The notes: generated from the sequence alone by a model not told the origin. A stretch of 64,000 bases of DNA from Triatoma infestans (GCA_011037195.1 JAAEAF010002683.1:23185-87184); one strand, 5' to 3'. Positions 21,401-32,959 are shown, counted from the first letter of the stretch. Program-made: numbers and translations.

Positions 21401-24400
21401 GCATACTTTACTCCTGAGCTGTTTACAAAAAGCCATATCAGGATCCAACGTAGAATCGGTAAAAACATTTTTCAATTTATCCAATAGAGTGCCGTTTATC
21501 AAATAACAATGTGTTATGTAAGGTACATTCCAAATACCTCTGAAATAATTAAACTCATCAAAATTTGGAATCGATTAACATAGATATCATTTATTACAAT
21601 ATATTTAACATTAGCTGCAGAGGAGTTTTGTCAATCTACTTAAGTTTAAAGAACAATACTGGCAAATTTTAGGCTCATCTTATTTCCACCTGTTCTCCCT
21701 CTATTTTTGCAGGTGAATATTAAACAGACTCGCAAGGAACTCTCAAATAGAGTTTCGAGTAGACGAAATTGTTGTACCTTCTTAGATCCACTCTTCAATT
21801 ATTATATTTACATCAACTGTTAACAAATTAATTAATATTAACCTTTTATCATGGTTGACAATATCCATATAATCAAAAGATCTCGCATAGAATCCATCTG
21901 AGTTTAATGAACCCCAAAAATTTGACCAAGCCTTGTATGTTCTTACTAATAATGGAGCCAATACACCTCTAAAAATAATTAATTAATAAAATTATTTAGC
22001 AAATATGTAGTTTTTTAGCACATAAAAAAAATAAAATAATTAAATTATACCTATCAGCCGCTATCAATAACTTTAATACGTCAGGATTGTCTAGATGTGC
22101 CACAGAATCCACGTTGAAGTAATATGCGCATTCTTTCTTTATACAATGGTCACTGAAAGAATTTTAATAAAAAGGTATTTTAATAAATAACCCAACTTAA
22201 TTTATAAATGGTTTTTCTAATACAAACATATCCGTACGCAATTACAACTGGTACTATGATCTGGGGATGAGATGATATAATGCTTTCGAAAATTTACTGC
22301 GATAAAGTAGAAAACATACTACGATAAACGAGATTTCCTCCTTCCGATAAACTCATATTAATTGTACTGTACTCATTCGTTCTCGAATATATACATATAT
22401 TCCTTCCTTTAACAACAAATACAACAGTACCACAGAAACTCTGAAGTCTCAAGACATAACACTTAAGCAGTTTAGACTCCATAATATTCCATATTCTCAC
22501 CTAAAAATGTCTACACTTTACTGGAGACTAAGTATAAAAGGAGCAACCCTAGTTTCATGCAGCGCATTTTACTTTGCATCCATCTGCAATTATATCTTCT
22601 AAATACATAAATCTTATTCATTAAAAACGATGCAGCTAATAAGAAACTAGCGTAAAGTACAATTCAGGGGATCAAGAGTTCTAGCTGTATGGCATAGTTA
22701 AAGAAAGCATAAAATTCTATAGTGAAATCTGAAAACAGAGCAAAATTCTGGTCGAAACTGTGCCGGATTAACTTAATAGTAAATACTAAAGGGGCTCTGC
22801 ATCAAAGGTTGAAAGTTTCTTGACTCTGGTAAATATCATCAGCAAGTTCCATGTTATCTAACCTAAAACAAGCGATAAAGTTCTGTATATGACTGTTTTT
22901 TGTATGCATCATTTCGCGCACATGCCGCTGAATCAAACTTCACAACTTTCCTAAAGACATATCAATGTGTTGACCGTTTATTAATTATCATTTGTAAGTA
23001 TATACAGTGTATGATATCCTATATACTCTAATATTTTTTTGTTCTTGGAATGTCGGCCTAGAAAATAAACTCACTATATCTAGATCTAAGCCTGAATGAT
23101 ATCAAGTTTTGATTAAGACAGTTTTATATTCATAATTTTTCAATTTTCAGTATATAGTTCCGAGTCCCCGGACTGGTTGCTTCCTGATGACAGTACACTG
23201 ATAAATATACTTCTTAAATTTTGATCTCATCTTCATATATATATGTGACCATTTACTTACATTGCTAAATTTCTGGCGTCAGCTTCTTGAATATCACTCA
23301 CAGGTGTGATCTGTTTAAAGCTGTTATAATTTTCAGAATTTTTCTCTACCCATTTTGATAATAGTTTCATATGTGCTTTTGCCTACAAATAAAAAAAAAA
23401 CTGCTAAACTGTTCACTACATATTGTGCACGTGAAATAAAGAATAGATAAATCAAAACATATTTACTAACATTATTATACAAAAAGACATGTATCCTTTT
23501 TTTTGGAAATGAAAGATTGTTAATTTTTTCGAGAAATTCTTCCATAAATGGAGTGTTCCCGGTTACAAATATGGACAATTGAACCACTGGTAATAAATCT
23601 TCCTGTAATAGAAAGAATGAATTTAATGAAATATTGAATGTAATCCAATCTTGTTTCTACGTTATTCTTGAACATTCCTAAAAAAACTGAAACTACCTTA
23701 ATTACTTTATCATTACAAGCTGTACACCCATGAATTGAATCCCAAGAGTGTGCTAAATAATTTGCTACGGAATTCAAAAACAATTTTCTTGGTCCATTAC
23801 CATGCAATACAAGTGGTTTATTCCCGGTAAGTATATTTTCTAAATAGCTTTCATTAGCATCTGTCTCTAATTTTAAATCATCTAAATACAAAATAATCAA
23901 TTACATTTAGGAAAAAAGATTAATAACAGGTTTTTTAAGAGTTTTTATCTGTTGTATGAAATTTTAGTACTTACTTTCTGCACCATGGATATTTTGAAAA
24001 ATTGTAGCCTTATGATCTAATCTCATTCTGTATTTTTCACGCAATTCTTTATCCAAAAATAAATTAGTATAGTACAATTGATCATCATCTTTGTTTTTCA
24101 AAGGCTTAGAATTCAATAATTCGTATAGATCTTTGGCAAAACCTATAAGGCCTGGTAAACAATACACAGAGTAAGCATTATATCATATCATATTATATAA
24201 CACGTTTTGCTGAATCATCTGTTGAAACTAAATTCCATTTTAATAACAAGCATAAGCTATATCTGTTTCATTGTGCTTACCTCCAGAATTTAAATATTTA
24301 TAAGGAGATTCCGTGACAGGATACTGAGATGCTAAATCTTCATCTGGCCAGCAAAATACTTCTGCAGAGAATACAAGCCTTGAATCTAATTCAAGAAACC

Positions 24401-27400
24401 GTTCTACAATTTGATCAACACCTCCGAGAAAAATTACGTCATAGCTGTAATTTAGAAAAAAAATCCTGTTTAAAATCTAAATTATAAAAATATTTGATTG
24501 CATTTATTTATATTCTATAATAGTAGTCTATTATTAGGTTGCACAATAGAACATTAATTATAACAAATCAAAGAAATAGATCGCAGCATTTAACAGTTTC
24601 ATAAAAGAAGTTTGTGGCAGAACAAAAAATATTTTGAACCTTACAAATTTTTACTGGATACTTAGTTACCCGCAACTCCCATCTGGTGAACAAACAGAAG
24701 AGGTCCTTTAGAGGATAGCCTAAGATTTTAAAATGCTTTTGAAAAATCAATTTGACTAATTAATTAAGTGCCCACACTTTTTTGGTTTTAAAATATTATA
24801 ATCTACATTAATAGTGGCATCTAGATCACCAAGACCAACCCTGCATATAGTGATTTTAATTGGGGGATATTCGGCAATTCCCATCGCCAAATTCGGTCAT
24901 TCAGTACCAAGATCAGAACCCCAGCTTTACTCACATTGCTAAAGTCCCTTCAGAATCGCTTCCTAGTTGCAATGTATATAGGCGAAAGCGCTTGCAAACA
25001 GTTAAGCGCTTGCTCCTAATTTTTCAGTTCTAAACATGTTAATGAAATTACTGTTATAAATGACAAATTATTTCCACCATGTGTGGTTGTAAAACAGGCC
25101 CTTCCTCAAAGACCTTATCGAGATACGTCCAAAAATAATTATAGTTTATTTGGGTTTATGAATTACGTTTAGTATTTTACCTCACAGAAATTTATAATTA
25201 TAAAATAATTTACCTATCGGTGAACAGAACTTTCATGTTAGCATCGTCCTTATAAGGTTCCAGAGCTCTGCGAAGAAGGTTTACCTTATGTCCTCCACCT
25301 CTGTAATTCATATTTCCCCCTTCCCATTTTTCATGCATTCCAAGTACCTGTGAATGAGCCATTAATAAATGTATGAAATTAAACATTAAAATAAAATTAT
25401 TTAAATTTAATTTAATAAAGGAACACCGGATTGAACTTGTCTCCCAAAGGTACCCAGAAAAACCTGACTGAACCCAATGAACACCTTGAAAATCTTCTTT
25501 CTATTTTTGGATTAGAAATTCTGCATTGCACAATTTAAACCTTTCCAGATTGAACCAATGTTTTATTACCTGTACTGGAATGTCGAAAACTTCAGCAGAT
25601 CTCATAAATCTCTTGTATCCATCAGTTTCATCTGTAGCTACAGTAAATACAAGGAAATCTGGAAGAGAAAAATAAGCCGTACATTTTTCAAAAAGCTTAG
25701 ATTATATTTACAATAATTTGATTAAAAAAAAAAAACTTCACTGTATTTTCATCAAATTTGGAATTTTCACTAAAAGTTCTTTAGCACTAAATATAAATAT
25801 AATTACTAGAGAGTGTGGTTGTTGATTTTAAAAATAAGGACTATCTGAATTTAATTACTCGTAGAGCAGAGCCCAATTTAAACTTGCAAAATAGTTTAAA
25901 GATAAACAGAACTCATAGATTCCTCCAAAACCTGCGTAAAATCAATTTTTCCGGAAAAAGTTGAACAATTAAAAGTGATGAGGTACACGTCAAGTTTAAA
26001 GAAGATATCAGAAACATTTTCCGTGGTAGCCTGCTTCATTTTGTGGTCATGGAAGCAGGCTACCACGGAAAATGTCTCTGATGCTTTCCAGCACTGCGGA
26101 ACCAACCACCACAACAATTAAAGAAGATAGTTGGAACAATTTCAAATTTGAAATTCTAGCATGGCATTTATTTCATGGACCTATTAATATGAGCCGTTTA
26201 CTATTAAAGGGGCTTAAGTTTTAAAATAGTAATATTAAGGGTTTGCATTTGAATAATTTAAAAACATTGGTTAATTGATAGCACGGTATAATGTTTTTGT
26301 GTTTCTAAAAGTATTTAAATTACTAACTCAATTAGTATAATTAAATATGGCTTAAAAATAACACTTTTTTAATTTTTGAAAAGGCAGTCTCTTGAAGAAA
26401 ATCAAATGACTTAAAATAAATTTAAAAAATATTCAATTTTGTGTTAAAAATTTAACTAGAAGGTGAACACATTCAAACATGTTGGAATTTACATACACAA
26501 TAAAAACAAAATTAAAATTAAGCAAATCAAATTTAAAGGAACTGTAAAAATAAGCGAAAGTTTTTAGCACGAAAATACTGCATTCTTACTTTGATTTTTT
26601 TTAATAATGAGTTCTAAAATTAAAAATTACAGCTTACTTCTCAATGATTTTTTTCTTTTTAATTATGCAAATTTATTATTTTTCAAAAGATATTCGTAAC
26701 CTTCAGTTTTTTACTTTTATGGTAAAAGGAATTATGGCATTACCCCAACTTTTTTAAACTTTCATTGAAAACAGAATTTTGTGAAGCCTACTGAAACTAT
26801 CTCTTTTATCCCCTTTTATGAAGAGTAGGAAGAAAATTGTTTTTTGAGGGAATGCTGTGTATTTCTATATTAGCAAACAAATAATTGTAGAAAGTTTTCT
26901 GTTTAGATATTTAGCGCTCTGGATATTACGGTTTCGGTCAAAAGAAGCCAACCGGAAGTGAGATGTTTCTAAAAGAGTGGGGGATTTTGACTTTTAAGAC
27001 TCTCAGTCACTCATACAGTATTGTGCTCATAAGTCGCCCACATCTAGTTGATCGGAAATGTGGTTACGTTAGGCTTCCCTCTAATGTGCAACTTCAATAT
27101 AATGTATCATTCATCGACCTTTATAACATTAAGTCAATATATTTGACAAATGTTCTAAATAAGGAAGAAAAGTTTATCAACTATGTGGGAATTGAAAAAA
27201 AAAAAGAAAGACGTGTGAGTGTTTCATACAGATGTTAAGGAATCATTATGCGTGAGACAAGAATCACGTATACACATCATGTGTATCCTTACTAGTTTGA
27301 CCCTTACTAGTTGGCAAACAGATTTAATCATATGAATGAGGAAAAGAAACTACAAAAAAAAGTGATAAAATTTTTATCACTTAATGGATGTTACATCCTT

Positions 27401-30400
27401 GACGTTATTGTAATATTATTCTCTTAATGAATTATAAAGTAATATGGTTTGATTATTCATATTTATAATAAAAGAAGCTACAGCAAGGGCTTCACATTAA
27501 AATTCATTATATGTTGATAATTTAAAAAGATTACTTACGCATGTGTTAAAGATAAAAATGGTATTAAGATTTCCATTCTTTTTTATGCATAAGTTTGTAG
27601 GTGGTCTTTATATGCAACAATCTAATTGATTAAATAGAAAATAAATTATGGCATTTTGTTGAATTTTATTTGGGTTATTTTAATATAATAAGATTAAAAA
27701 TAAATTTAGTTCGGCTATAATCGTATAGAGGGGGAAATACGTCACGTCGGAATAATTATTATAGTCTGAAAATACATAAAACTATAACTAAAACAGTTTG
27801 AAAAACTTGTTATCTACTTATGATATAATCACCTTATAAATAAAATAGATTATAAGCTTCAATAAATGTTAGAAATATTATGACTTCTCAATTAAACGCT
27901 CTCATTACATTCATTTGTTTTTTCTAGATGGAGTTAGTTATCTAGAACTCTAGATCAATAAAATATAATGCTGCAGCCATTTCTTTGTTAAGTAACAAAA
28001 GAAGATAAAATCTGTAAAACTGACGCATTTAATAACAATTTTTGTTATATAAGTAAATAAAACTGAATATCTCTAAAACTATTTGAAGTTTCAAGAATTC
28101 CAAGCTATAAATATGTATTCAACACAAAATTAGACAAAATGACAAGAGAAATTACGGCTTTTTCTTTAAAGAAAACAACAAATTATTATGCAAAGGAAAA
28201 ATGAAACTTGGTATAATTCACACCTCAGATCACATTTTGTAAGAGATGTAGATAAACCATCAACATAAGTTGATGTTGATAAACCTGTTTAGGAAATCTT
28301 AAAAAATCACGGCTAAAAAGAAAAACAAGTCTCGGAAAGGAAAAGAGAGAAAAAGTATTATAATATATATTATAGAGAAAGTATCTCATTGAAATAGAAA
28401 TAATTCAATTCTGAGCATTTGTAAATTAGAACCTTCATTGAATTATGAGCTGTCTTGATATTTTGCAAATATCTTATGTAGCACTGATCCATTAATGCCC
28501 TAATAAAGGAAATTAATCTGACCAGGGTATTTACCTCAATCAGCAGTTGTTAATATCCATTTTTCGCATAGCTATAAGCAACTAACAATTTTAGAAATTA
28601 CTTAATTCTGAATTTTCCGTTGCATTGAAAGTATGATTTTTGGAACCATCAATGTATTTAACAGTAAAACTTTTAGTTACTTCTGAACTTTTCCTTCAAA
28701 CCTATTAAATCAGCTATTATCAAAGAGTAAAAACTTTGTTTTCAAATTGCAATTAATTGAAAGTAAGTGAAAATGATTTTATAATTAAAAGTAAAAAAAC
28801 TTATTGATTAGTTACTAAACATTAACGATTGAAATCTAATTTAATGCTGGCTTAAATCTTAGAACTTTTTTTCCTGGAGAGCAAACATGAATGCAAGGGC
28901 AATTGAAAATATATTTAAACATGACTTCACTGGTGATTATATCTATAATTAGATCTGCAGAAGAACATTTTTTTCTGTTAGATTACTTAATTTGAGGCCA
29001 AATATCAAAACAATTCAAATTTGTTTGAAAAAAACAAACTTAATTCATTCTATTATTTCAAATTTTTCATAAATCAAAATTCAACAATGTATCAATTTAG
29101 ATATATTACAAATAGAGTTAATGATATAAATATACTGTTTTCAATAAAACTTACCACTTTCATTATCAGAATTTGCAACAACAATGCTGTAGAAAATTGG
29201 TAAAAGAAATAAACCAAAAAAATGCATGTTCAATTAAAAGAAACATGCACCAAAATAACCTTACACTAAGAGAACCTCCTGTCAAACGTACCGTTGCCAC
29301 AGTAACTGTAGCAAATGAACACTAACCCAGAGCGGGCTAGTGTTTGCATACAGCAGTCTGTATACAGTGCCCAATATAGGGGAATTTCCCGATCATAAAA
29401 TATCCCTGTTACGGTTTATTATATTGCAGATCCTTTATACCTTTTTTTTTTTTGCTTTCCTTCACAGTTGGTGGTTGGTCATTATCTCAATTGAATTTCC
29501 TTGTACTTTTGACAATCACAAGAGAAATAAAATTATTGCTAAATTATATCAGAGCGCTTTTAACGAAAGAGTGTTTTGTTTTTATTAAAATGATAACATA
29601 AATTGATCTTTCTGTTTTTGCCTTTAGATTATTGGTCCTCATGTATATACTTATATAACCAAATTAAGAATAATATCTGTCTAATTGAACACGGTTTCCA
29701 TACGGCTTTCTCTTACTACAATTATCTAATTCCAATAGTTGGCAAAATTTCGTCAAAACGGAATTTTAACAACACATTGTAATTGAAATGAATTTAGCTA
29801 AGCATAAATCAACTAGGTATTTCATGATTTTCAGCGTTTATAAAAATATGCTAATAAAATTTTAGCCTTTTTAATAAATCGATCAGATTTTTATTTTCTA
29901 TTACTACTTTGAGCTAAATTTCAAAAACAAAAAAAAACTAATGTTTTTAGCGATTAGTTCCTGTGCTGCGCTGAACTGTGTGAGTAGTGTAGGAACAGCT
30001 TGTAATACAAACGCTAAAAACGAAAAACGCAGACATTTCGCTCTGTATCACAGATTGGATCTGATATGAAGATATAAATGGAAATCCGTCAACCGGAAGT
30101 CCTTTATACTTAATGTGTTATCCAAGTTTAGATTTTTCTCGAAAACAGCGCCAACGATTTTCTTTAGAAACTAATGTTTATGTTAACGACAATTAGACGT
30201 TGAATAAAAATTTCAAATTTTAAGAAAATCCAATCAACCGGAAGTGCAAGTTTTACAATTTTACAGAATTGTTTTTACCGTTTTTCGTGATTTTCTTTAA
30301 AATTAATATACTATCTACTCACATAAATGTTGATAATTTTTTATTGTAGTTGGTTCCGCAGAGCTGGAAAGCATCAGAGATATTTTCCGTGATATCCTGC

Positions 30401-30962
30401 CTCTTTTTGCTTTCGGGCGTTCGCCCATCATCAGGAAACATTTGTCAGTGTGATAACATAGATTTGCACAGAGCAAATTTAGTTGATACACTCTGAGTGA
30501 GAATTAATGGCGTTCAATTTCAAATTTTAATTAGTTCCTTCAATGTTATTGGCGCTGTCTTCTGGACTACAATGTAACTACAACACTGAAGGACTTACCT
30601 GACCTAGGGTTCTATATTCTAGCATGTAGCCCCTCACTTCTATAATTTAGGTCAGAGTTTTTAAAAAATAAAATACCAAGTTTAATGTCATATTCATTAA
30701 AATACCAAGATGTCAATTTCATAAGCGAGGGTTTACCACAATTTTTATTTCTTTAAAAAAATAAATAACCTTTTTTTTAAATAATAAGCTAGCGTATTAA
30801 AACAATAAAAAACTTACCACCAGACGTATTGTATATAGTAAGAGTAAAAAATCTGGCATCACAACTAGCTTCATTAGTTTTCAATTTACAAACATCATGT
30901 CCATAACAAGAAATTACTGATATTATCACTACAATATAAATACTGCTAGTTAAAGTTGGCAT
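15251..30962 (-). CDS. Plod: procollagen-lysine 2-oxoglutarate 5-dioxygenase (lysyl hydroxylase), complete
   Basis: Sixteen exons on the minus strand, all with GT-AG introns and matching phases, give 742 residues, the usual length for the family. The enzyme hydroxylates lysines in collagen in the ER lumen using Fe(II), 2-oxoglutarate, O2 and ascorbate; some members also glycosylate hydroxylysine. Residues 1-21 form a signal peptide ([19 protein letters not shown]). The N-terminal glycosyltransferase-like part has [19 protein letters not shown] and a DSYD motif at 122-125. The C-terminal dioxygenase has iron ligands H671, D673 and H723 and 2-oxoglutarate-binding R733, and ends MISFVDP. The start is the first in-frame ATG at 30960-30962, directly giving the signal peptide. 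Introns range from 66 bp to 5.2 kb; the largest hold repeats. No frameshift or stop was seen, so the gene looks functional. Confidence 0.95.
15480..16130. repeat. dispersed gtaagagaaagt repeat in last Plod intron
   Basis: Two tandem-like subunits, each with a run like aaaatcgtt(a/g)agccattttcg, an acttccagttgaccgatttt-type segment and atttcaaataaaagt. Ends at gtaagagaaagtaaaaatgc (16104). Non-coding. Confidence 0.6.
16330..16850. repeat. dispersed repeat with embedded Penelope end, Plod last intron
   Basis: Begins with the subunit hallmarks (ccagtgaaccgattttcc; aaatgttctaaataaaagt). At 16650-16740 a Penelope-type end is embedded, followed by more repeat sequence (tttccagaaatcgcaaaaaa). An open stretch at 16622-16858 is a by-product of this mosaic. 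Confidence 0.5.
16656..16700 (+). ncRNA. degenerate hammerhead-like module in Plod intron
   Basis: Reads CTGACGA, TGGATGAAAAACC, GAAAGCGGCC, then caggaacaatataaatatgc as in the 2420-2462 copy. Stem II has one mismatch. It is antisense to Plod transcription. Confidence 0.45.
17090..17190 (+). repeat. short dispersed repeat, copy 1
   Basis: gatttttcaagtttgacgc...ggaatttcttgagc...aatcggagatatttctcaca matches 54009-54100 (gatttttctagtttggcgc...aatctaagatatcttatca). Function unknown. Confidence 0.45.
18125..18253 (-). CDS. Plod: Plod exon 15: Fe(II)-binding HxD, residues 649-691
   Basis: Encodes [20 protein letters not shown] then [13 protein letters not shown]671 and D673 (from PHHD) are the first two iron ligands. 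Donor gttagt. Confidence 0.96.
19137..19283 (-). CDS. Plod: Plod exon 14: residues 600-648
   Basis: Encodes [20 protein letters not shown] and the helix [28 protein letters not shown] is the family signature. Confidence 0.96.
19466..19570 (-). CDS. Plod: Plod exon 13: residues 565-599
   Basis: Encodes [20 protein letters not shown] then [24 protein letters not shown] opens the catalytic domain. Confidence 0.96.
20500..20538 (-). ncRNA. hammerhead-like module, palindrome left arm
   Basis: The minus strand reads CATC, CTGAAGA, TGGGCGAACGCCC, GAAACCGATC, GATGACC. Stem II is a perfect GGGC/GCCC with a GAAC loop. The core box differs from CTGATGA by one base (T to A), which should impair cleavage. 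Sense to Plod. Confidence 0.5.
20637..20680 (+). ncRNA. hammerhead-like module, palindrome right arm
   Basis: Reads CATC, CTGAAGA, TGGGAGAACGCCC, GAAACCGGTC, GGTGACG. Stem II has one mismatch and the same core substitution as the left arm. The GGTC before GGTG would be the cleavage site by analogy. Confidence 0.45.
20773..20955 (-). CDS. Plod: Plod exon 12: residues 504-564
   Basis: Encodes [40 protein letters not shown] and PDSVPLQ, the linker into the dioxygenase domain. Its donor lies about 18 bp from the edge of the palindromic element at 20461-20754. Confidence 0.95.
21407..21539 (-). CDS. Plod: Plod exon 11: residues 459-503
   Basis: Encodes [19 protein letters not shown] and [16 protein letters not shown]. 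The LDPDMAFC motif is invariant in the family. Donor gtatgc. Confidence 0.94.
21843..21968 (-). CDS. Plod: Plod exon 10: residues 417-458
   Basis: Encodes [20 protein letters not shown] and [14 protein letters not shown]. The SNFWG-x-L motif is a strong family signature. Donor gttaat is weak. Confidence 0.93.
22051..22152 (-). CDS. Plod: Plod exon 9: residues 383-416
   Basis: Encodes [20 protein letters not shown] then [14 protein letters not shown]; the CxYYFxVD motif is conserved. Donor gtataa is weak. Confidence 0.92.
23261..23382 (-). CDS. Plod: Plod exon 8: residues 343-382
   Basis: Encodes [20 protein letters not shown] and [16 protein letters not shown]. The EADARN motif is typical of the accessory domain. 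Ends with two bases of an isoleucine codon. Confidence 0.93.
23471..23602 (-). CDS. Plod: Plod exon 7: residues 299-342
   Basis: Encodes [20 protein letters not shown] then [20 protein letters not shown], the start of the second glycosyltransferase-like (accessory) domain. Donor gttagt. Confidence 0.93.
23697..23881 (-). CDS. Plod: Plod exon 6: residues 237-298
   Basis: Encodes [20 protein letters not shown], the conserved HGNGP motif that ends the first glycosyltransferase-like domain, then [12 protein letters not shown]. Donor gtagtt is non-consensus at +4 but the frames join. Confidence 0.94.
23975..24151 (-). CDS. Plod: Plod exon 5: residues 178-236
   Basis: Encodes [18 protein letters not shown], the [14 protein letters not shown] motif and [22 protein letters not shown]-x-x-F is a donor-sugar-site signature of the glycosyltransferase part. 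Confidence 0.95.
24281..24444 (-). CDS. Plod: Plod exon 4: residues 123-177
   Basis: Completes [10 protein letters not shown] and encodes [20 protein letters not shown] then the NSG turn. The FSAE-x-x-CWP motif is conserved throughout the family. Donor gtaagc. Confidence 0.95.
25214..25347 (-). CDS. Plod: Plod exon 3: residues 79-122
   Basis: Encodes [40 protein letters not shown] and LFTD, ending within the serine codon of the DSYD motif. Donor is gtaaat. Confidence 0.94.
25570..25658 (-). CDS. Plod: Plod exon 2: residues 49-78
   Basis: Acceptor ttttctcttccag, donor gtaata. Encodes [20 protein letters not shown] then [10 protein letters not shown], the first beta strand of the glycosyltransferase-like fold. 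Confidence 0.93.
26008..26117. repeat. short palindromic element, 23-bp perfect arms
   Basis: In the 5.2-kb Plod intron 1. Arms 26015-26037 and 26052-26074 are perfect complements (23 bp) around a 14-bp loop attttgtggtcatg. The right end continues with gctttccagcactgcggaac to 26117, as in the longer element at 20461-20754. The hammerhead part is absent, as if the inner part of the long element had been deleted. Confidence 0.85.
26930..27238 (+). repeat. dispersed repeat, partial copy with terminus B, Plod intron 1
   Basis: One subunit beginning caaccggaagtgagatgttt and ending cgtgtgagtgtttcatacag at 27211-27230, the terminus B motif. An open stretch at 26963-27238 lies wholly within it and is not a gene. 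Confidence 0.55.
30050..30345 (+). repeat. dispersed repeat, two subunits, Plod intron 1
   Basis: Contains caaccggaagt at 30089 and again at 30236, each preceded by a fibre-like aaaaatc/ttcaaatttt block, with ccaacgattttctttagaaa between. No termini visible. Confidence 0.5.
30345..30490 (-). repeat. single arm of the palindromic element with hammerhead-like box
   Basis: Contains gttggttccgcagagctgga, the ttttccgtg block, and on the minus strand CTGATGA, TGGGCGAACGCCC, GAAAG (30409-30435). Core and stem II are exact, but the sequence after GAAA (gcaaaaag) departs from the other copies. It ends with gataacatagatttgcacag. Confidence 0.65.
30818..30962 (-). CDS. Plod: Plod exon 1: signal peptide, residues 1-48
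   Basis: Starts ATG at 30962, donor gtaagt read from 30817. Encodes the hydrophobic leader, then [20 protein letters not shown] and TIYNTSG with one base of the next codon. Confidence 0.88.
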
Positions 30963-31803
30963 AATTGTTAACTCCAACACACTTGACAATATAAATTACA
31001 ATTCTGATTGTATTTTAAAGCTTTTTATTGCCAATGATTTATATCATTACACTCAGTCAATGATGTGTAACGTGTTACCAATTACACAGTGGCGAGGACT
31101 ACATGGATTATGTAAATAAAAACCAAATAATTATTATATAATTAAGTTTTTATAACTATTCAAATATTTTTGCGAAATCTGTGATATGTAATATAAAGTT
31201 GCGTCCATCGTGCAGCGCCTAACTTAACGGAAACATAGCTTCACTATTCGTTTAATTAGAGCCTTCGTGTTCTCTTACCGGACAGTGTAGACGTAGAAAA
31301 GTGTTACTGTCTATTTTGTTTCTGAAATAAACTCTCCAGACTCTCTAGTTTTCCCTCGCACATGCGCAGTATTACCTGCTGTCATTTTAACGTTTATTCC
31401 AATCTTTTTTACTTGTTTTTATTGGCTTCGACAATCCTTTGAATTGACAGTAAATCTATTTTGATAAAGCTTCTATTGAGAATTCATGTTAAAAATCTCA
31501 CACAACTTTTTCGTGCAGTAATCTCTTTTTAGAGGCTCCGCCCTATGTACCACCCGTTAATAAAATAAAAAAAGTAAAAAGCCATTAGCCGGTCAAACTT
31601 GAAAATAAGTGGGTCACTGTTTTATTTTCGCGCGCTTATCATCATGAGAGACGACCATAAGAACGTTCAACTGTGATAATAAATGGTTTGAAAGTAATAG
31701 TTTAATTTTAATTTTTGTGGCTAGTGCATACTAAACCAGAATCATGACGGTAGATTGCATAATATACAAGAATCATGACGGTAGAGCGCTGAAATGTTAT
31801 TGG
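30963..31803. other. Plod upstream region
   Basis: Presumed promoter and 5' UTR of Plod (minus strand). A slightly GC-richer part at 31200-31700 has no recognised coding sequence. Near 31730-31795 the string agaatcatgacggtaga occurs twice, and again beyond the LTR element at 35814, so the LTR element interrupts a local repeat. Confidence 0.4.
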
Positions 31804-32307
31804 TGTGGTGTGTTGTAGTAGTGGTAGCTTGTGGCATGAGCGGTTTTGTAAAGGGCTTGTGTGTATGTTTGAGAAAGATTGAGAAGTATTAGAAATAAGT
31901 AAAAGATCACCACTGTTTTGAAATAAATATATTATTCTCTAGGTGAAATTAAGTACTTTTATAATATCACAACTATTATGTTTATAAATCAATTATTTAA
32001 CTAGATTGAGTGCAAAAATCTTGTTTTAATTTATGACTGGCACTGATGCTAAGAGAGCGAAAGACAAGTGTTCTGGTTCGGTGTCTGCTTCAGACTGTTC
32101 TTGTTTGAAAGCAGAATGCAGATTGCCTTCTCTTGTTAGTACAAATCTTCCCCTGAGTGAAGGGGTGAAAAGACAAAGCTAACCAGGACCTTTGAACTCT
32201 TTCTGTAACTGTAGTCTTCTACCTGTGTGTACCCTTTTTGCCAGCGAATGTACATTTTTCTCTCAAATAAAATAGATATAATTTCTATAATTCTGGCATC
32301 CATCACA
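31804..32307 (-). repeat. 3' LTR (left)
   Basis: 504 bp, TGTGGTG to CATCACA, directly repeated at 35221-35798 with scattered substitutions and a deletion of about 70 bp. The divergence implies an old insertion. Confidence 0.8.
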
Positions 32308-32322
32308 TTGTCCTCCCTCCTG
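32308..32322 (-). promoter_or_regulatory. polypurine tract of LTR element
   Basis: The minus strand reads AGGAGGGAGGACAA directly before the 3' LTR start TGTGATG. Polypurine tracts prime plus-strand DNA synthesis in LTR retrotransposons; position and composition fit. Confidence 0.7.
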
Positions 32323-32449
32323 GAGAAATTTTTCGGCACGAAAGATTTGGGAGGTAATCTAGAGTTGTAGAGGCTTGAAGGGTATGGCGAGAGGCGTGTG
32401 TGTAACCTCTGCAAGGTAGTCGTTTACAGTAGATACAGGTATCTTCATC

Positions 32450-32615
32450 TGGAGCGAACGCTGCTTGAATGTGTGAGCGCTGCTCTGGTGAGGAACGTCT
32501 TCTTCTCGAGCGAATGCTGTGATTGAGCATTGCTCTGGTGATGGAACGTCTTCTTCTCGAGCGAACGCTGCTTGAGTGTGTGAGCGTTGCTCTGGTGGTA
32601 GGCAGCTTGGCGAGT
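32450..32615. repeat. 50-57 bp imperfect tandem repeat next to 3' LTR
   Basis: gctctggtga plus gaacgtcttcttctcgagcg recurs with ctctggtg at 32483, 32533 and 32590. It lies upstream of the polypurine tract in element orientation. Reading frames here are arginine/serine-rich by composition only. Confidence 0.65.
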
Positions 32616-32959
32616 GAGAGTGTTGCTGAGGAAGAAGTTATTGGCAAGGGTAGACAAGGCGATCAATGTAGGCTTCTGAGTGATGGTGCTGTAGGGATGC
32701 ATGTACTTTCTTGACTTCTTGAAGTACTCTATATGAACGAAAAAAAAAATTAAATAATTCAAAAAAATAATTTATACTTATTAGATTTAGAAACTTGATG
32801 GCAATAAACATTATGAAAGTTGACTTAATAGAATTATAAATACTCAAATTTAAATTCTTTTAACTAACATGCAATTACAACAACATGCAATATTCATGCA
32901 ATTATAGTTATCGCATGCAATTACATTCATGCACATGCAATGGTGTGCAATACATATCA

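Larger units (their letters stand above)
18254..30817 (-). other. remaining Plod introns
   Basis: Besides the elements listed, the introns at 18254-19136, 20956-21406, 22153-23260, 24445-25213 and most of 25659-30817 are AT-rich with no recognised gene. A dispersed-repeat trace with ctaagagaaagt lies at 19600-20035. A small hairpin (aacactaaccc/gggctagtgtt) lies at 29320-29346. Confidence 0.4.

Noticed and set aside
32136..32847. Arginine/serine-rich open frames on both strands
   Set aside because: They fall in the LTR and a tandem repeat; composition comes from repeat units, not a conserved protein.
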